From the NCBI RefSeq assembly GCF_900129925.1, contig NZ_FQXI01000008.1, positions 16,500 through 80,499 on the forward strand: a stretch of 64,000 nucleotides of DNA. The letters run 5' to 3'. Below, piece by piece: positions 36,704 to 45,343 of the stretch (the stretch's first letter is position 1; every line of letters begins with the position of its first letter). The translations under genes were made by a program, and so were the position numbers. Below the pieces are notes generated by a model. It had not been told where the DNA came from. It saw only the letters and a list, made by a program, of their open reading frames with translations, and did no database searches. The DNA comes from Anaerosphaera aminiphila DSM 21120. Its GTDB lineage: Bacteria > Bacillota > Clostridia > Tissierellales > Peptoniphilaceae.

Positions 36704-37380
36704 TTGACAATTTCATCCAACTTAAATCTTTTGGTTCTGTCACTATTCTACCTTTTGCCTTTACTGTTTTTTTAACTTTAACAATATTAATTTTTAAATT
36801 TAATCTGTTACGTTAGATTTGTTTCTTCAATACTTTTTTTGTTGCTTTTAATACTCTTTGTTACCTTAATAAATTTTTTTACTTAAACTTTATTAATTTT
36901 GTTTCTTAATTTTTATTAATTTTGTTTCTTAATTTTTATTAATTTTGTTTCTTAATTTTTGTTTCTTAATTCTTGTTTCTTTAATAAAATTATCTTTGAC
37001 CTAATTTTATTTAATTTGTTAATTTGTTTCTTAATTCTTATTACTTCGTTTCTTGTTTCTTTAATAAAGTTATCTTTTACTTAATTTTATTAACTTGTTT
37101 CTCTAGTACTTTGTTTCTTTAGTTTCATAGTACTTCTAATACACAATCCATACATTCTTCTAAATCCACGATTTACTTTTCTTATTTTTGTAAGTTCACT
37201 TCTCTTTCATTCTCTTTCCCAAACTCAACTCTAAGTTTGGAGAACTCCAAAGTCATATAACTTACCAACATAGCTGTCATTCTTAAATTAGCAATTCTTT
37301 TATCTATTACTAAACTAAAACTAACATCTATATAAACGCCCTATTGGCACTCTTACTTCTTAGTTAGATGAAATTGTCAA
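36704..37380. repeat. Inverted-repeat-bounded intergenic block
   Basis: TTGACAATTTCATC at 36704-36717 recurs inverted at 37367-37380; beyond this core the repeats stay alike (C/TAACT/A), about 20 of 21 bases within two substitutions. The 0.68 kb between them carries no gene, only T-rich tandem repeats. It may be a small non-autonomous mobile element, or paired regulatory sites. This covers most of the gene-free stretch 36584-37511. Confidence 0.45.
36886..37105. repeat. T-rich tandem repeats (23-bp units and a longer repeat)
   Basis: A 23-bp unit reading TTAATTTTTATTAATTTTGT plus TTC is repeated about three times near 36890-36960. Further on, a longer unit (about 65-75 bp) containing GTTTCTTAATTCTT, TTTCTTTAATAAA and TTATCTTT...TTAATTTTATT occurs twice (36961-37020 and about 37026-37098). 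GTTTCTT is the shared core. The opposite strand is a purine-rich AAGAAAC repeat. Not coding on either strand. Confidence 0.75.
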
Positions 37381-37387
37381 ATTTCAC

Positions 37388-37406
37388 ACCAAGTATATTA
37401 CTTGGT
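37388..37406. promoter_or_regulatory. Palindrome upstream of tadA, possible operator
   Basis: ACCAAGTA-TAT-TACTTGGT, perfect 8-bp arms, about 105 bp before the tadA start. No regulator can be assigned. Confidence 0.4.
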
Positions 37407-37511
37407 ATTACTAATATACCCTGCACTTTCTATTTAAAACACAAAAAATCAAAAATTTTTAAATTATTTTGATTTTTTATAGTTATTTGTTAAAATTAAC
37501 TTGGTGATACT

Positions 37512-37964
37512 ATGAATAGAGAAAAATTTATGAGTGAAGCTTTAAAGCTTGCTGAAATTTCCTATAAAAATAACGATGTGCCCATTGGTGCTGTAGTAGT
37601 TTTAAATAATGAAATAGTGGGAAGTGGATATAATAGAAAAGAACTTTTAAAAGATGCTTCTGAACACGCTGAAATTATGGCATTAAAAAATGCAGCCAAG
37701 CACCTTGAAACCTACCACCTTGAAGACTGTGAAATGTTCGTCACATTAGAACCCTGTGCAATGTGTGCCGGGGCAATAATAAACTTTAGACTAAAAAAAG
37801 TCTATATCGGCGCTAAAAATCCTCGCTTTGGATGTTGTGGAAGTAACTTAAATTTACTATCTCACGACTTTAACCACAAAACTGAAGTTGAATTTAATAT
37901 CTTAGAAGAAGAGTGCTCTAAAATACTCTCTTCATTCTTTTCAAGTATTAGAGAAAAAAAGTAA
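37512..37964 (+). CDS. tadA: tRNA-adenosine(34) deaminase
   Basis: 150 residues, typical length. Zinc/catalytic motifs of the cytidine-deaminase fold: HAEIMAL (zinc His and catalytic Glu) and PCAMCAGAI (two zinc Cys). It deaminates A34 to inosine in tRNA-Arg(ACG), allowing wobble decoding. NPRFGCCGS in the C-terminal half is also typical of TadA. A weak GGTGAT precedes the ATG. Confidence 0.93.
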   Translation: MNREKFMSEALKLAEISYKNNDVPIGAVVVLNNEIVGSGYNRKELLKDASEHAEIMALKNAAKHLETYHLEDCEMFVTLEPCAMCAGAIINFRLKKVYIGAKNPRFGCCGSNLNLLSHDFNHKTEVEFNILEEECSKILSSFFSSIREKK

Positions 37965-37971
37965 TTTACTT

Positions 37972-38499
37972 TTAAATTGCAATACCTGTCTTTTTAGTAA
38001 ATGTATCTAAAATATACTTTGCTAAAATAGCACATCCAATTCCAAAAAGCGCACCTACAAAGACATCTGTAGGATAGTGTACATATAAATATAACCTCGA
38101 AAAACCCATTACAATTGCAAAGATAAAAAGTGCTATACTCCTTTTTTTATTGTAAAAATAAGAACTCATTGCAGCTGCAAAGGCAGAGTAGGTATGCCCT
38201 GAGGGAAAGGAAAAATCCGTTGGAGCTTTTATTAAAAGTTCAACTTCACTTATAGTAAATGGTCTTGCTCTTGCAATTAAAGGTTTCATTATTACATTTC
38301 CAAAGATAAAGCAAATTCCAAGTGCCAAAAGAATATTGATTCCCTCTCTTCTACTTTTTTTCCTAAGCATTAAAATTATTCCAATCGCTATAAATACAAG
38401 TCCACTATTTCCAAGACTTGTAATAAAAATCATAATTTTATCTAACAGTGGCATATGTAACCCACTTATATACTTCAAAATTTCTATTTCCAAATTCAT
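37972..38499 (-). CDS. PAP2-family membrane phosphatase
   Basis: 175 residues, five or six membrane helices, with the three PAP2 motifs KPLIARARP, PSGHT and SRLYLYVHYPTD. Likely dephosphorylates an isoprenoid or lipid pyrophosphate such as undecaprenyl pyrophosphate on the outer face of the membrane (family knowledge). GAGGTG precedes the ATG. Convergent with tadA, eight bases apart; only a weak AAAGTA/TACTTT hairpin lies there. Confidence 0.9.
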   Translation of the reverse strand: MNLEIEILKYISGLHMPLLDKIMIFITSLGNSGLVFIAIGIILMLRKKSRREGINILLALGICFIFGNVIMKPLIARARPFTISEVELLIKAPTDFSFPSGHTYSAFAAAMSSYFYNKKRSIALFIFAIVMGFSRLYLYVHYPTDVFVGALFGIGCAILAKYILDTFTKKTGIAI

Positions 38500-38721
38500 T
38501 TCACACCTCTAATCTAGTAATTAAAATTCCAGTGTCTATATAATACTATATTAATCTTACAAATAGATAAATAATATCTTACATTTTTGTAAAATACTAT
38601 CATTCCACTTTTAAAACATTTATAAAAATATGTGTAAAAGCAACCTCAACCACTTCCCAAAAAATTTTAAATGAGTTAATATATATAGTATGTATTTATT
38701 TTGTATAATTGGGGGGTTAAT

Positions 38722-40464
38722 ATGATACGAAAAATTTTATCAAATGTAAAAGAATACAAAAAATATGCACTCCTATCTCCCATTTTTGTAGTGATGGAAG
38801 TAGCAATGGATATTGCCATACCTTTTTTAATGGGACAAATAGTAGACACTGGCATTTACACATCTTCAAAAGAAAATATCATTCACTTGGGAATCTATTT
38901 GTTTATATGTGTATTTATTGCACTTGTAACAGGGATTTTATCCGGATCTTTTGCAACGAAGTCCTCTGCAGGACTTGCTAAAAATCTCAGGCATGAGATG
39001 TTTGAAAAAATTCAAAGTTTTGCCTTTGAGGACATTGATTCTTTCTCCACAGGATCACTAGTTACAAGACTTACAACTGATGTTCAAAACATTCAAGTAG
39101 CTTTTCAAATGTCTATTAGACTTGCCTTTAGGTCTCCTTTAATGCTTATTTTTTCCTTTATTATGAGCTTTAGTCTTCATCCGAAACTTGCACTTGTATT
39201 TCTTACAATCTTTCCCATACTAGGTATTGGAATAATGTTTATAATTGTAAAAGTCTTTCCTATATTTAATAGAGTTTTTAGAACTATGGACAGGTTAAAT
39301 ACAGTTGTTTCTGAAAACCTACTTGGAATAAGAGTTGTAAAGAGTTTTGTAAAAGAAGATCATGAGACAAGAAAATTTAAAACAGTTTCAACATCACTTT
39401 ACAAAAATTATGTTAAGGCGGGTAAGTTAACCGCTCTTTCTGATCCATTAATGCAAGCTTCAATTTACTTTGTAGTATTGCTACTTGGTTGGTTTGGAGC
39501 AAAGTATATCGTAGTAGACCATAGCCTTAAAACCGGACAACTACTTAGCTTAGTAACTTATGCATATCAAATTCAAATCTCACTTATGATGATTTCTATG
39601 TTGATTATTCAAATGACAGTTGCTAGAACCAGTGGTGTGAGAATTGTAGAAGTTTTAAATAGAGAAACTTCTCTTGATGAAAACTTATCTGGTGTTACTG
39701 ATATAAGAGATGGCAGCATTGAATTTAAAGATGTATGTTTTTCTTACAGTAAAAAAGCAGATAAGCTGGCCCTGAAGAATATTAATTTAAAAATTAATCC
39801 AGGAGACAATGTGGGGATTATTGGTTCAACCGGGTCATCCAAGAGTACACTTGTAAGTTTAATTCCAAGACTTTACGACGTATTTAGCGGAAGTGTTGAA
39901 GTTGGCGGCAGAGATGTAAGAGACTACAACTTAATTTCTCTTAGAGATGATGTAGCTGTAGTATTACAAAAAAATCAACTTTTCTCGGGAACTGTAATAG
40001 AAAATTTAAGATGGGGCAATGAAAATGCAACACTTGAAGAAGTGATTGAAGCAGCTAAAATTGCTCAAGCAGATGATTTTATTACCCAAGTTCCTGAAGG
40101 ATATGACAGAAGAGTTGAGAGAGGTGGAACAAACTTCTCAGGTGGTCAAAAGCAAAGACTTTGTATTGCAAGGGCTCTTCTAAAAAAACCTAAGATATTA
40201 GTTTTAGATGACTCTACATCTGCTCTTGATAACACTACAGAGCGACTAATAGTAAACAACTTAAATGAAAAACTTCCAGATTTAACTAGAATAACTATTT
40301 CTCAGAGAATTAAATCTATTTCCGACTGTGACTATATAATAGTCTTAGATAAAGGTGAAATTAACGGAATTGGAACTCATGAGGAACTTATAGATTCAAA
40401 TGATATTTATAGAGAAATTGCTATAAGTCAGGATAAGGAGGCGGATTTTGATGAAGCAGAATAA
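38722..40464 (+). CDS. ABC exporter half-transporter with degenerate ATP site (subunit 1)
   Basis: 580 residues: six-helix type I exporter domain (about 10-300) and an NBD (about 335-570). Walker A reads GSTGSSKS, with Ser in place of the Gly before the Lys. Walker B ends LVLDDSTSALD, with Asp in place of the catalytic Glu. The signature SGGQKQR is canonical. This is the degenerate half of a heterodimeric exporter (BmrC/EfrC-type pattern). GGGGGG precedes the ATG at 38722; an earlier TTG has no ribosome-binding site. The stop overlaps the next subunit by 14 bp. Substrate unknown, possibly drugs or lipids. Confidence 0.92.
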   Translation: MIRKILSNVKEYKKYALLSPIFVVMEVAMDIAIPFLMGQIVDTGIYTSSKENIIHLGIYLFICVFIALVTGILSGSFATKSSAGLAKNLRHEMFEKIQSFAFEDIDSFSTGSLVTRLTTDVQNIQVAFQMSIRLAFRSPLMLIFSFIMSFSLHPKLALVFLTIFPILGIGIMFIIVKVFPIFNRVFRTMDRLNTVVSENLLGIRVVKSFVKEDHETRKFKTVSTSLYKNYVKAGKLTALSDPLMQASIYFVVLLLGWFGAKYIVVDHSLKTGQLLSLVTYAYQIQISLMMISMLIIQMTVARTSGVRIVEVLNRETSLDENLSGVTDIRDGSIEFKDVCFSYSKKADKLALKNINLKINPGDNVGIIGSTGSSKSTLVSLIPRLYDVFSGSVEVGGRDVRDYNLISLRDDVAVVLQKNQLFSGTVIENLRWGNENATLEEVIEAAKIAQADDFITQVPEGYDRRVERGGTNFSGGQKQRLCIARALLKKPKILVLDDSTSALDNTTERLIVNNLNEKLPDLTRITISQRIKSISDCDYIIVLDKGEINGIGTHEELIDSNDIYREIAISQDKEADFDEAE

Positions 40465-42349
40465 AAAAAGCAGTGAAAATAAAATCACATCTCCTGAAAA
40501 CTTATCTACAATAAAGAGACTTTTAGCAGTTATATTTAAAAAACATCCTGTTAAGCTCCTTATCGTTGCTATATTTGTTGCTATTTCTTCCTGTATAGGT
40601 GTAGTTACTTCTTTCTTTGTAAAGATATTAATTGATGACTATATAACTCCAATGCTACTTCAAGATACTCCTGACTTTGCACCTTTAGTGAGTATAATCA
40701 TTACATTTGCAATGATTTATGCACTGGGAGTTGCAGCATCATTCTTCTATACTAGAATAATGGTAGATATATCTGAAGATGTTCTTAGAGATTTTAGAGA
40801 TGGACTATTTGAACACTTACAAAAACTTCCTATTGGATATTTTGACACTCACTCACATGGAAATATTATGAGTCATTTCACAAATGACGTACAAATACTT
40901 GAACAAATGGTTACCAGTTCAATACCACAAGTGTTTTCTTCAGTATTGACATTTATTGCAGTTATTTCTGCAATGCTTTACTCTTCAGTAGTTTTAAGTA
41001 TAGTTGCAGGCTTTTCATTTTTATTAGTTTTATTAGTAATGAATAAAATCGGTGGAAGATCTTCTAAATACTTCTTAAGACAACAGGAATCTCTAGGTAA
41101 AGAAAATGGATACATTGAAGAGATGATAGACGGACAAAAAGTTATTAAAGTATTTAACCATGAAAATAATATTGTAGATGACTTTGATGTAATAAATGAC
41201 GAGTTGGCAAAAAATACAACTTTGGCAAATATGTACTCATTAATACTACTTCCAATTGTATTTAGTATTAGCAATCTTCAATATGCAATTACTGCAGTAG
41301 CCGGCGGACTACTTGCAATTAGCGGAAAATTTGGAATGACTGTAGGTACAATTGCAGCTTTCTTGCAGTTGTCCAGAGCATTTGCAGGGCCAATTAGAAA
41401 TATTGCCCAACAGATGAACGTAATAATATCTGCCATTGCAGGAGCTAGAAGAATATTTAACTTGCTTGATGAAGAACAGGAAGATTACAGTGGAGATGTT
41501 TGTCTGGTTAGAATAACTAAAGATGCTGAAGGAAATATGGCAGAATGTGAAGAGAGAACGAACTTTTGGGCTTGGAAGGATCAATCACAAACTCCTCCAA
41601 CTTATACTGAACTAAAAGGTGACATTAGATTCTTCAATGTAAACTTCTCCTATGATAAAAAACACGATGTGCTCCACGATATTTCTCTATTTGCAAAGCC
41701 TGGCCAAAAACTTGCCTTTGTTGGAGAAACAGGAGCCGGAAAGACAACTATTACAAACTTAATCAACAGATTCTATGAAATTGACTCTGGTACTATAACC
41801 TATGACGGAATTGACACTAAGAGGATAAAAAAAGCGGACCTTAGACGTTCACTAGGTATGGTACTTCAAGATACTAACTTATTTACAGGAAGTATTTACT
41901 ACAACTTAAGCTATGGTAGAAACCACATTGACAAACAAGCTGTAAAAGATGCTGCTGAGAAAGTTCAAGCAGACAACTTTATAGAGCTTCTACCTGAAGG
42001 CTACGACACAATAATATCAGGGACTACATCTGATCTATCCCAAGGTCAATCCCAACTTCTATCTATTGCAAGAACTGAAGTATATGACCCACCTGTTCTC
42101 GTACTTGATGAGGCAACATCATCAATTGACTCCAGAACTGAAATGTTAGTACAAGAAGGTATGAATAGAGTTATGAAAAATAGAACTACATTTGTAATTG
42201 CGCATAGACTTTCAACAGTTAGAGATGCCGATGCAATAATTGTTCTATCTCAAGGAAAGATAATTGAAAGAGGAAGTCATGACGAACTACTTGCACTAAA
42301 TGGTGTATATGCGAAACTCTATACCGGCGGATTAGAAGAAGCCGATTAA
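40451..42349 (+). CDS. ABC exporter half-transporter with consensus Walker motifs (subunit 2)
   Basis: 632 residues: longer N-terminus, six helices (about 35-335) and an NBD (about 395-620). Walker A GETGAGKTT and Walker B LVLDEATSSID are canonical; the signature is LSQGQSQ instead of LSGGQ. Pairing its Walker motifs with subunit 1's good signature makes one competent site and one degenerate site. A linker rich in charged residues (about 340-380, DEEQEDYSGDVCLVR) precedes the NBD. AAGGAGG lies before the ATG at 40451. A strong terminator follows, so the two genes form one operon. Confidence 0.92.
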   Translation: MKQNKKSSENKITSPENLSTIKRLLAVIFKKHPVKLLIVAIFVAISSCIGVVTSFFVKILIDDYITPMLLQDTPDFAPLVSIIITFAMIYALGVAASFFYTRIMVDISEDVLRDFRDGLFEHLQKLPIGYFDTHSHGNIMSHFTNDVQILEQMVTSSIPQVFSSVLTFIAVISAMLYSSVVLSIVAGFSFLLVLLVMNKIGGRSSKYFLRQQESLGKENGYIEEMIDGQKVIKVFNHENNIVDDFDVINDELAKNTTLANMYSLILLPIVFSISNLQYAITAVAGGLLAISGKFGMTVGTIAAFLQLSRAFAGPIRNIAQQMNVIISAIAGARRIFNLLDEEQEDYSGDVCLVRITKDAEGNMAECEERTNFWAWKDQSQTPPTYTELKGDIRFFNVNFSYDKKHDVLHDISLFAKPGQKLAFVGETGAGKTTITNLINRFYEIDSGTITYDGIDTKRIKKADLRRSLGMVLQDTNLFTGSIYYNLSYGRNHIDKQAVKDAAEKVQADNFIELLPEGYDTIISGTTSDLSQGQSQLLSIARTEVYDPPVLVLDEATSSIDSRTEMLVQEGMNRVMKNRTTFVIAHRLSTVRDADAIIVLSQGKIIERGSHDELLALNGVYAKLYTGGLEEAD

Positions 42350-42355
42350 ATTTAG

Positions 42356-42390
42356 AGAGTGTGTATTTAAAAATACACACTCTTTTTTAT
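42356..42390 (+). terminator. Terminator of the ABC exporter operon
   Basis: AGAGTGTGTATTT (42356-42368) pairs with AAATACACACTCT (42371-42383), followed by TTTTT. Confidence 0.92.
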
Positions 42391-42475
42391 TTTCAAAAAT
42401 ATTCTCAACTTGAATTTATCCCTGCCTTTCTATAAAATGTAAAGTATCACCAAATAAACTTGAATGGACGATTTT

Positions 42476-43126
42476 ATGAATAGAGAAACAGTTAACAACT
42501 ACAAAAAAATTTTTATATACTTTTTATTTTACATGGCTCTATATGCATGCGTAATTTACTTTAACTTTAATATTAAATACTTGCTGTTTAATGTGGGGCT
42601 TTCCTTTATTCCATATCTACTGAGTTCTCTATGTGTAAATATGAAACACAAGGGACTAATTTGCGTTCCAATTACTCTCGTTTCAATTGTATTTTATCCA
42701 AACACAATTTACATGTTCACAGACTTAATCCACATACGCTCCAGAGAGTTTTACTCCTATTCAGGTGGAGAAATGGTCTATGTAACTAATTATTTAAACT
42801 GGGTAAAATTGGGAGTTATGGTTCTGCTGGTAGTACTTTCACTTGTTTTGTGTTTTGAAAGTTTTATAAATATTTTAAAAATTATAAGATGCTATAAATA
42901 TAAATTTGCAAGTTTTATAATGCTTATACTATTTTCCGCTTTAAGTGGAGTTGCAGTATATATTGGCAGATTTTTAAGGTATAACTCTTGGAATATATTC
43001 CAAATAAGAGAAATAATAAACTACTTAGTTTTAAACACAACTTACAATGACTACATGTTAATAGCTCTCTTTAGCGCCGTTCACTTTGTTTTAATACTTA
43101 TGTTTGCAAATTTAAAAAGCAACTAG
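42476..43126 (+). CDS. DUF1361 membrane protein
   Basis: 216 residues with six or seven membrane helices. VFYPNTIYMFTDLIHI followed by a cytoplasmic loop with REFYSYS matches the DUF1361 pattern (PNxxYxxTDLxHL). Function unknown. An ATG at 42464 has no ribosome-binding site; a weak GGA eight bases before 42476 favours the latter. A TTGAAT/TATAAA-like pair upstream may be the promoter. A small gene follows 16 bp downstream. Confidence 0.8.
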   Translation: MNRETVNNYKKIFIYFLFYMALYACVIYFNFNIKYLLFNVGLSFIPYLLSSLCVNMKHKGLICVPITLVSIVFYPNTIYMFTDLIHIRSREFYSYSGGEMVYVTNYLNWVKLGVMVLLVVLSLVLCFESFINILKIIRCYKYKFASFIMLILFSALSGVAVYIGRFLRYNSWNIFQIREIINYLVLNTTYNDYMLIALFSAVHFVLILMFANLKSN

Positions 43127-43142
43127 TTAGGAGTATATCATT

Positions 43143-43313
43143 ATGAAAATATTAAAAATTATAGTAGGTGTTCTCTTAATTCTAGGGGGCATTAAGGGAA
43201 TTATTGACAGGCAAATAAGTGCAAGCTTAGTTATGATATTAATTGGAGCTCTACTAATTAAAACTTGGAACAGTGAGCCTCCAAAGAACAATAAAAATAA
43301 ATCTAAAAAATAG
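43143..43313 (+). CDS. Small two-helix membrane protein (56 aa)
   Basis: ATG at 43143 preceded by TTAGGAG with nine-base spacing. The product has two hydrophobic helices (about 4-20 and 28-41) around IKGIIDRQIS, and a Lys/Asn-rich tail starting NSEPPKNN. The good ribosome-binding site and its place between two genes on the same strand support a real gene. Function unknown. Confidence 0.6.
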   Translation: MKILKIIVGVLLILGGIKGIIDRQISASLVMILIGALLIKTWNSEPPKNNKNKSKK

Positions 43314-43333
43314 CTTAATTTAAAGGAGATAAA

Positions 43334-43852
43334 ATGAAAAATTTTACAGGTTATTTTGCATCTCATTTTTTTAATGCAGGAATGTTTGAATGGACAGAAA
43401 AAGTTGCCAGTAGAATAGAAAGTGAAACTAATATTAAACTATACGTTCCACAGAGAAATTCAGATATAAACGACAAAAAAAATAACGATGACATTATAAC
43501 AGACATTTCAATTTCAAAAGCCGACACTGCAGAACTTAAAAAATCAAATATACTTATAGCTTGCCTTGACGGACTTTCTATTGACGATGGAGTTGCAGCT
43601 GAAATAATGGCACATGGAGTAATGGCTGAAATAGAAGAAGAATACAATATAAATTCAAATTTTCCCAGAATGATTATTGGAATAATTACAGACATGAGAT
43701 ATCAGGGAACGGGAGAAAATCACCTCTATAGAAACCAAATGATTATTGGAAAAGTAAAAGAACACGGCCACTTAGTAGTGGGCTATCCCGGAGATGACAC
43801 TTATATTGATGAAGTAATATCTCACATAAAAAACTTTATTAAAGAAAATTAA
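43334..43852 (+). CDS. Nucleoside 2-deoxyribosyltransferase-family protein
   Basis: 172 residues. ACLDGLSIDDGVAAEIMAHG is the conserved strand-loop of nucleoside 2-deoxyribosyltransferases, where the Asp and Glu bind and attack the deoxyribose; YVPQRNSDIND and an N-terminal segment GYFASHFFNAGMFEW fit the family. It would exchange bases on deoxynucleosides, or hydrolyse them. AAAGGAG precedes the ATG. Followed by a terminator with a 37-base loop. Confidence 0.82.
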   Translation: MKNFTGYFASHFFNAGMFEWTEKVASRIESETNIKLYVPQRNSDINDKKNNDDIITDISISKADTAELKKSNILIACLDGLSIDDGVAAEIMAHGVMAEIEEEYNINSNFPRMIIGIITDMRYQGTGENHLYRNQMIIGKVKEHGHLVVGYPGDDTYIDEVISHIKNFIKEN

Positions 43853-43857
43853 AATTT

Positions 43858-43925
43858 AAATGTTAATAAGACCCTAAATTTCGGAAAAACAATCCACAGT
43901 TTATGGCCTTATTAACATTTTTTTG
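43858..43925 (+). terminator. Terminator with a long loop after the deoxyribosyltransferase gene
   Basis: AAATGTTAATAAG (43858-43870) pairs with CTTATTAACATTT (43908-43920), followed by TTTTTG. Confidence 0.75.
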
Positions 43926-43993
43926 TTACCAAAGTAACTTTTTATATAGCTTATGCACAGCTTTTAACTATATAATTCAATTCGAGGTGAAAA

Positions 43994-44605
43994 ATGAAAA
44001 AGAAATACATAGTAATATTTATTGTTGTACTTTTTATTGTTGGAGTAGCTCTGTACTTATTCTTTCCACATCCCTATATAAAACCTATAAAAGCTGAACA
44101 AAACTTAGAAGATTTTATAATAGAAGAAAGTTATGTTAAATTGAAAAATTCATCTTCTAATCAAATTTTCTACTACAAAGTTAAAGCTCGAAAGGCAAAA
44201 TCTTTTTCAATAGACGTTTATAAGGGAGATAAAAATAATTTAAAAGCTACAGCACAAATTTTTGAAAATTTTGAAAATTTGAATAAGAATAACTTTCAAG
44301 TAGGTGTAGGAACTATTTCCAATACTCCTGTAATTAAAATTGACGATAGTGTTCACAGAATTGACGAAGACAGAGTTTGGATATCTGAAAACGAAAAACC
44401 TGTTTCAGGATACCATTGGCTTTCCCAAAAATATAGCCCCTCTAAAATGAATGAGCCCTTAATTCTTCTAACTATATATTTTTCTTCAACATACTCTATT
44501 CACGACAACGGCTCTTACTACTTAAAGGACTTTAGACCAGAAGATAATTTTAACTACTATATTTTTACCATTACTTTTTACGACTATGACATAACTAAAA
44601 AATAA
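43994..44605 (+). CDS. Membrane-anchored protein, paralogue 1 of a tandem pair
   Basis: 203 residues: one N-terminal membrane helix (about 4-24) and an extracytoplasmic domain of unknown family. It shares IKPI/L.E opening, QVGVGTI/SVGVGVI, SPSKMNEPLIL/SPVKLNEPIIL and a YYLKDF/PYLKDF C-terminal block with the next gene. It lacks a lipobox Cys. Upstream DNA (TATATAATTCAATTNGAGGT) is also shared, so the duplication included the promoter. The intact C-terminus YYIFTITFYDYDITKK is the reference for the frameshift in the neighbour. Function unknown. Confidence 0.78.
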   Translation: MKKKYIVIFIVVLFIVGVALYLFFPHPYIKPIKAEQNLEDFIIEESYVKLKNSSSNQIFYYKVKARKAKSFSIDVYKGDKNNLKATAQIFENFENLNKNNFQVGVGTISNTPVIKIDDSVHRIDEDRVWISENEKPVSGYHWLSQKYSPSKMNEPLILLTIYFSSTYSIHDNGSYYLKDFRPEDNFNYYIFTITFYDYDITKK

Positions 44606-44640
44606 AACTAATGGAACTTTTTTATTAGTTTTATTTTCAA
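44601..44640 (+). terminator. Terminator of paralogue 1
   Basis: AATAAAACTAAT (44601-44612) pairs with ATTAGTTTTATT (44624-44635), followed by TT. The same kind of hairpin follows paralogue 2. Confidence 0.8.
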
Positions 44641-44656
44641 TCTTTTAAAAGATTTT

Positions 44657-44684
44657 TTGACTTAATAAACTTTTAATATATAAT
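44657..44684 (+). promoter_or_regulatory. Promoter of paralogue 2
   Basis: TTGACT (44657-44662), 16-base spacer, TATAAT (44679-44684). The matching region before paralogue 1 keeps TATAAT (43971-43976) but has no good -35, so the two copies may be expressed differently. Confidence 0.55.
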
Positions 44685-44701
44685 TCAATTAGAGGTAAAT
44701 A

Positions 44702-45340
44702 ATGAAAAAATACATAGTAATACTATTGGTAATATTGACACTTGCAGGGTGTTCTAAAAAAGAAATTAATGAAAACAGCTCATATATTAAACCCTTGGAA
44801 ATAGAAAATGACACTAAGGAATTTAAAATGTATAGAGCGGTTCTTGGTGATATAAAATTTTTTAATATAAAAGTTCCTGAAGAAGCTATTTCATGGTCTA
44901 TTACTGTATTCCAAAATGACGGAAAAGAAATAGTTAAAGAGAGCTTTGAAACTTTTGATAATTTTAAAATTACTCCAAAAGAAGAATTTAACAGTGTTGG
45001 GGTTGGAGTTATAGACAATAAATTTTCAATAAGTATCAATGGCAATGTCAATGCAATTTCAAATTTTCCTAATAGTGAATTTATTAAATCTGAAAAAAGA
45101 AGTTCCTCAACGACATTTTTACAAAAGGATATATCCCCAGTAAAATTAAATGAACCTATTATATTAGAAAAAATTCAATACACAAATAAAAATAGTTTTA
45201 CAAGTTTATTTGAACCTTATTTAAAAGATTTTATAATTGATGAAAATGATAAATACTATTTTTTACCATTACTTTTTACGACTATGACATTACAAAAAAA
45301 TAAACTAATAGAGCAAAACACCCTATTAGTTTATTTTTAA
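44702..45340 (+). CDS. Lipoprotein paralogue 2, C-terminus frameshifted
   Basis: 212 residues as read. The N-terminus is a lipoprotein signal, with lipobox LAGC (Cys at 17). The rest parallels the preceding gene. Near the end, the DNA TACTATTTTTTACC (45254-45267) differs from TACTATATTTTTACC in paralogue 1 by one missing A; from there the reading frame shifts, so the last codons read LPLLFTTMTLQKNK instead of FTITFYDYDITKK. The frame then runs into the terminator hairpin. Either a real pseudogene-like frameshift, altered tail, or a sequencing error. Function unknown. Confidence 0.75.
   Translation: MKKYIVILLVILTLAGCSKKEINENSSYIKPLEIENDTKEFKMYRAVLGDIKFFNIKVPEEAISWSITVFQNDGKEIVKESFETFDNFKITPKEEFNSVGVGVIDNKFSISINGNVNAISNFPNSEFIKSEKRSSSTTFLQKDISPVKLNEPIILEKIQYTNKNSFTSLFEPYLKDFIIDENDKYYFLPLLFTTMTLQKNKLIEQNTLLVYF
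45299..45338 (+). terminator. Terminator of paralogue 2
   Basis: AATAAACTAATAG (45299-45311) pairs with CTATTAGTTTATT (45323-45335), followed by TTT. The shifted reading frame passes through this hairpin, which would have been downstream of the ancestral stop. Confidence 0.85.
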
Positions 45341-45343
45341 CTT

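Noticed and set aside
36886..37105. CRISPR array
   Set aside because: Repeats are contiguous and lack unique spacers; no cas genes nearby.
37344..37360. TTGGCAC resembling a -24 element upstream of tadA
   Set aside because: No matching TTGC at the -12 spacing; tadA is a housekeeping gene.
39820..39860. Possible sequencing error in Walker A of ABC subunit 1
   Set aside because: The reading frame is intact and the other features of a degenerate site (Asp for Glu) agree with a real variant.
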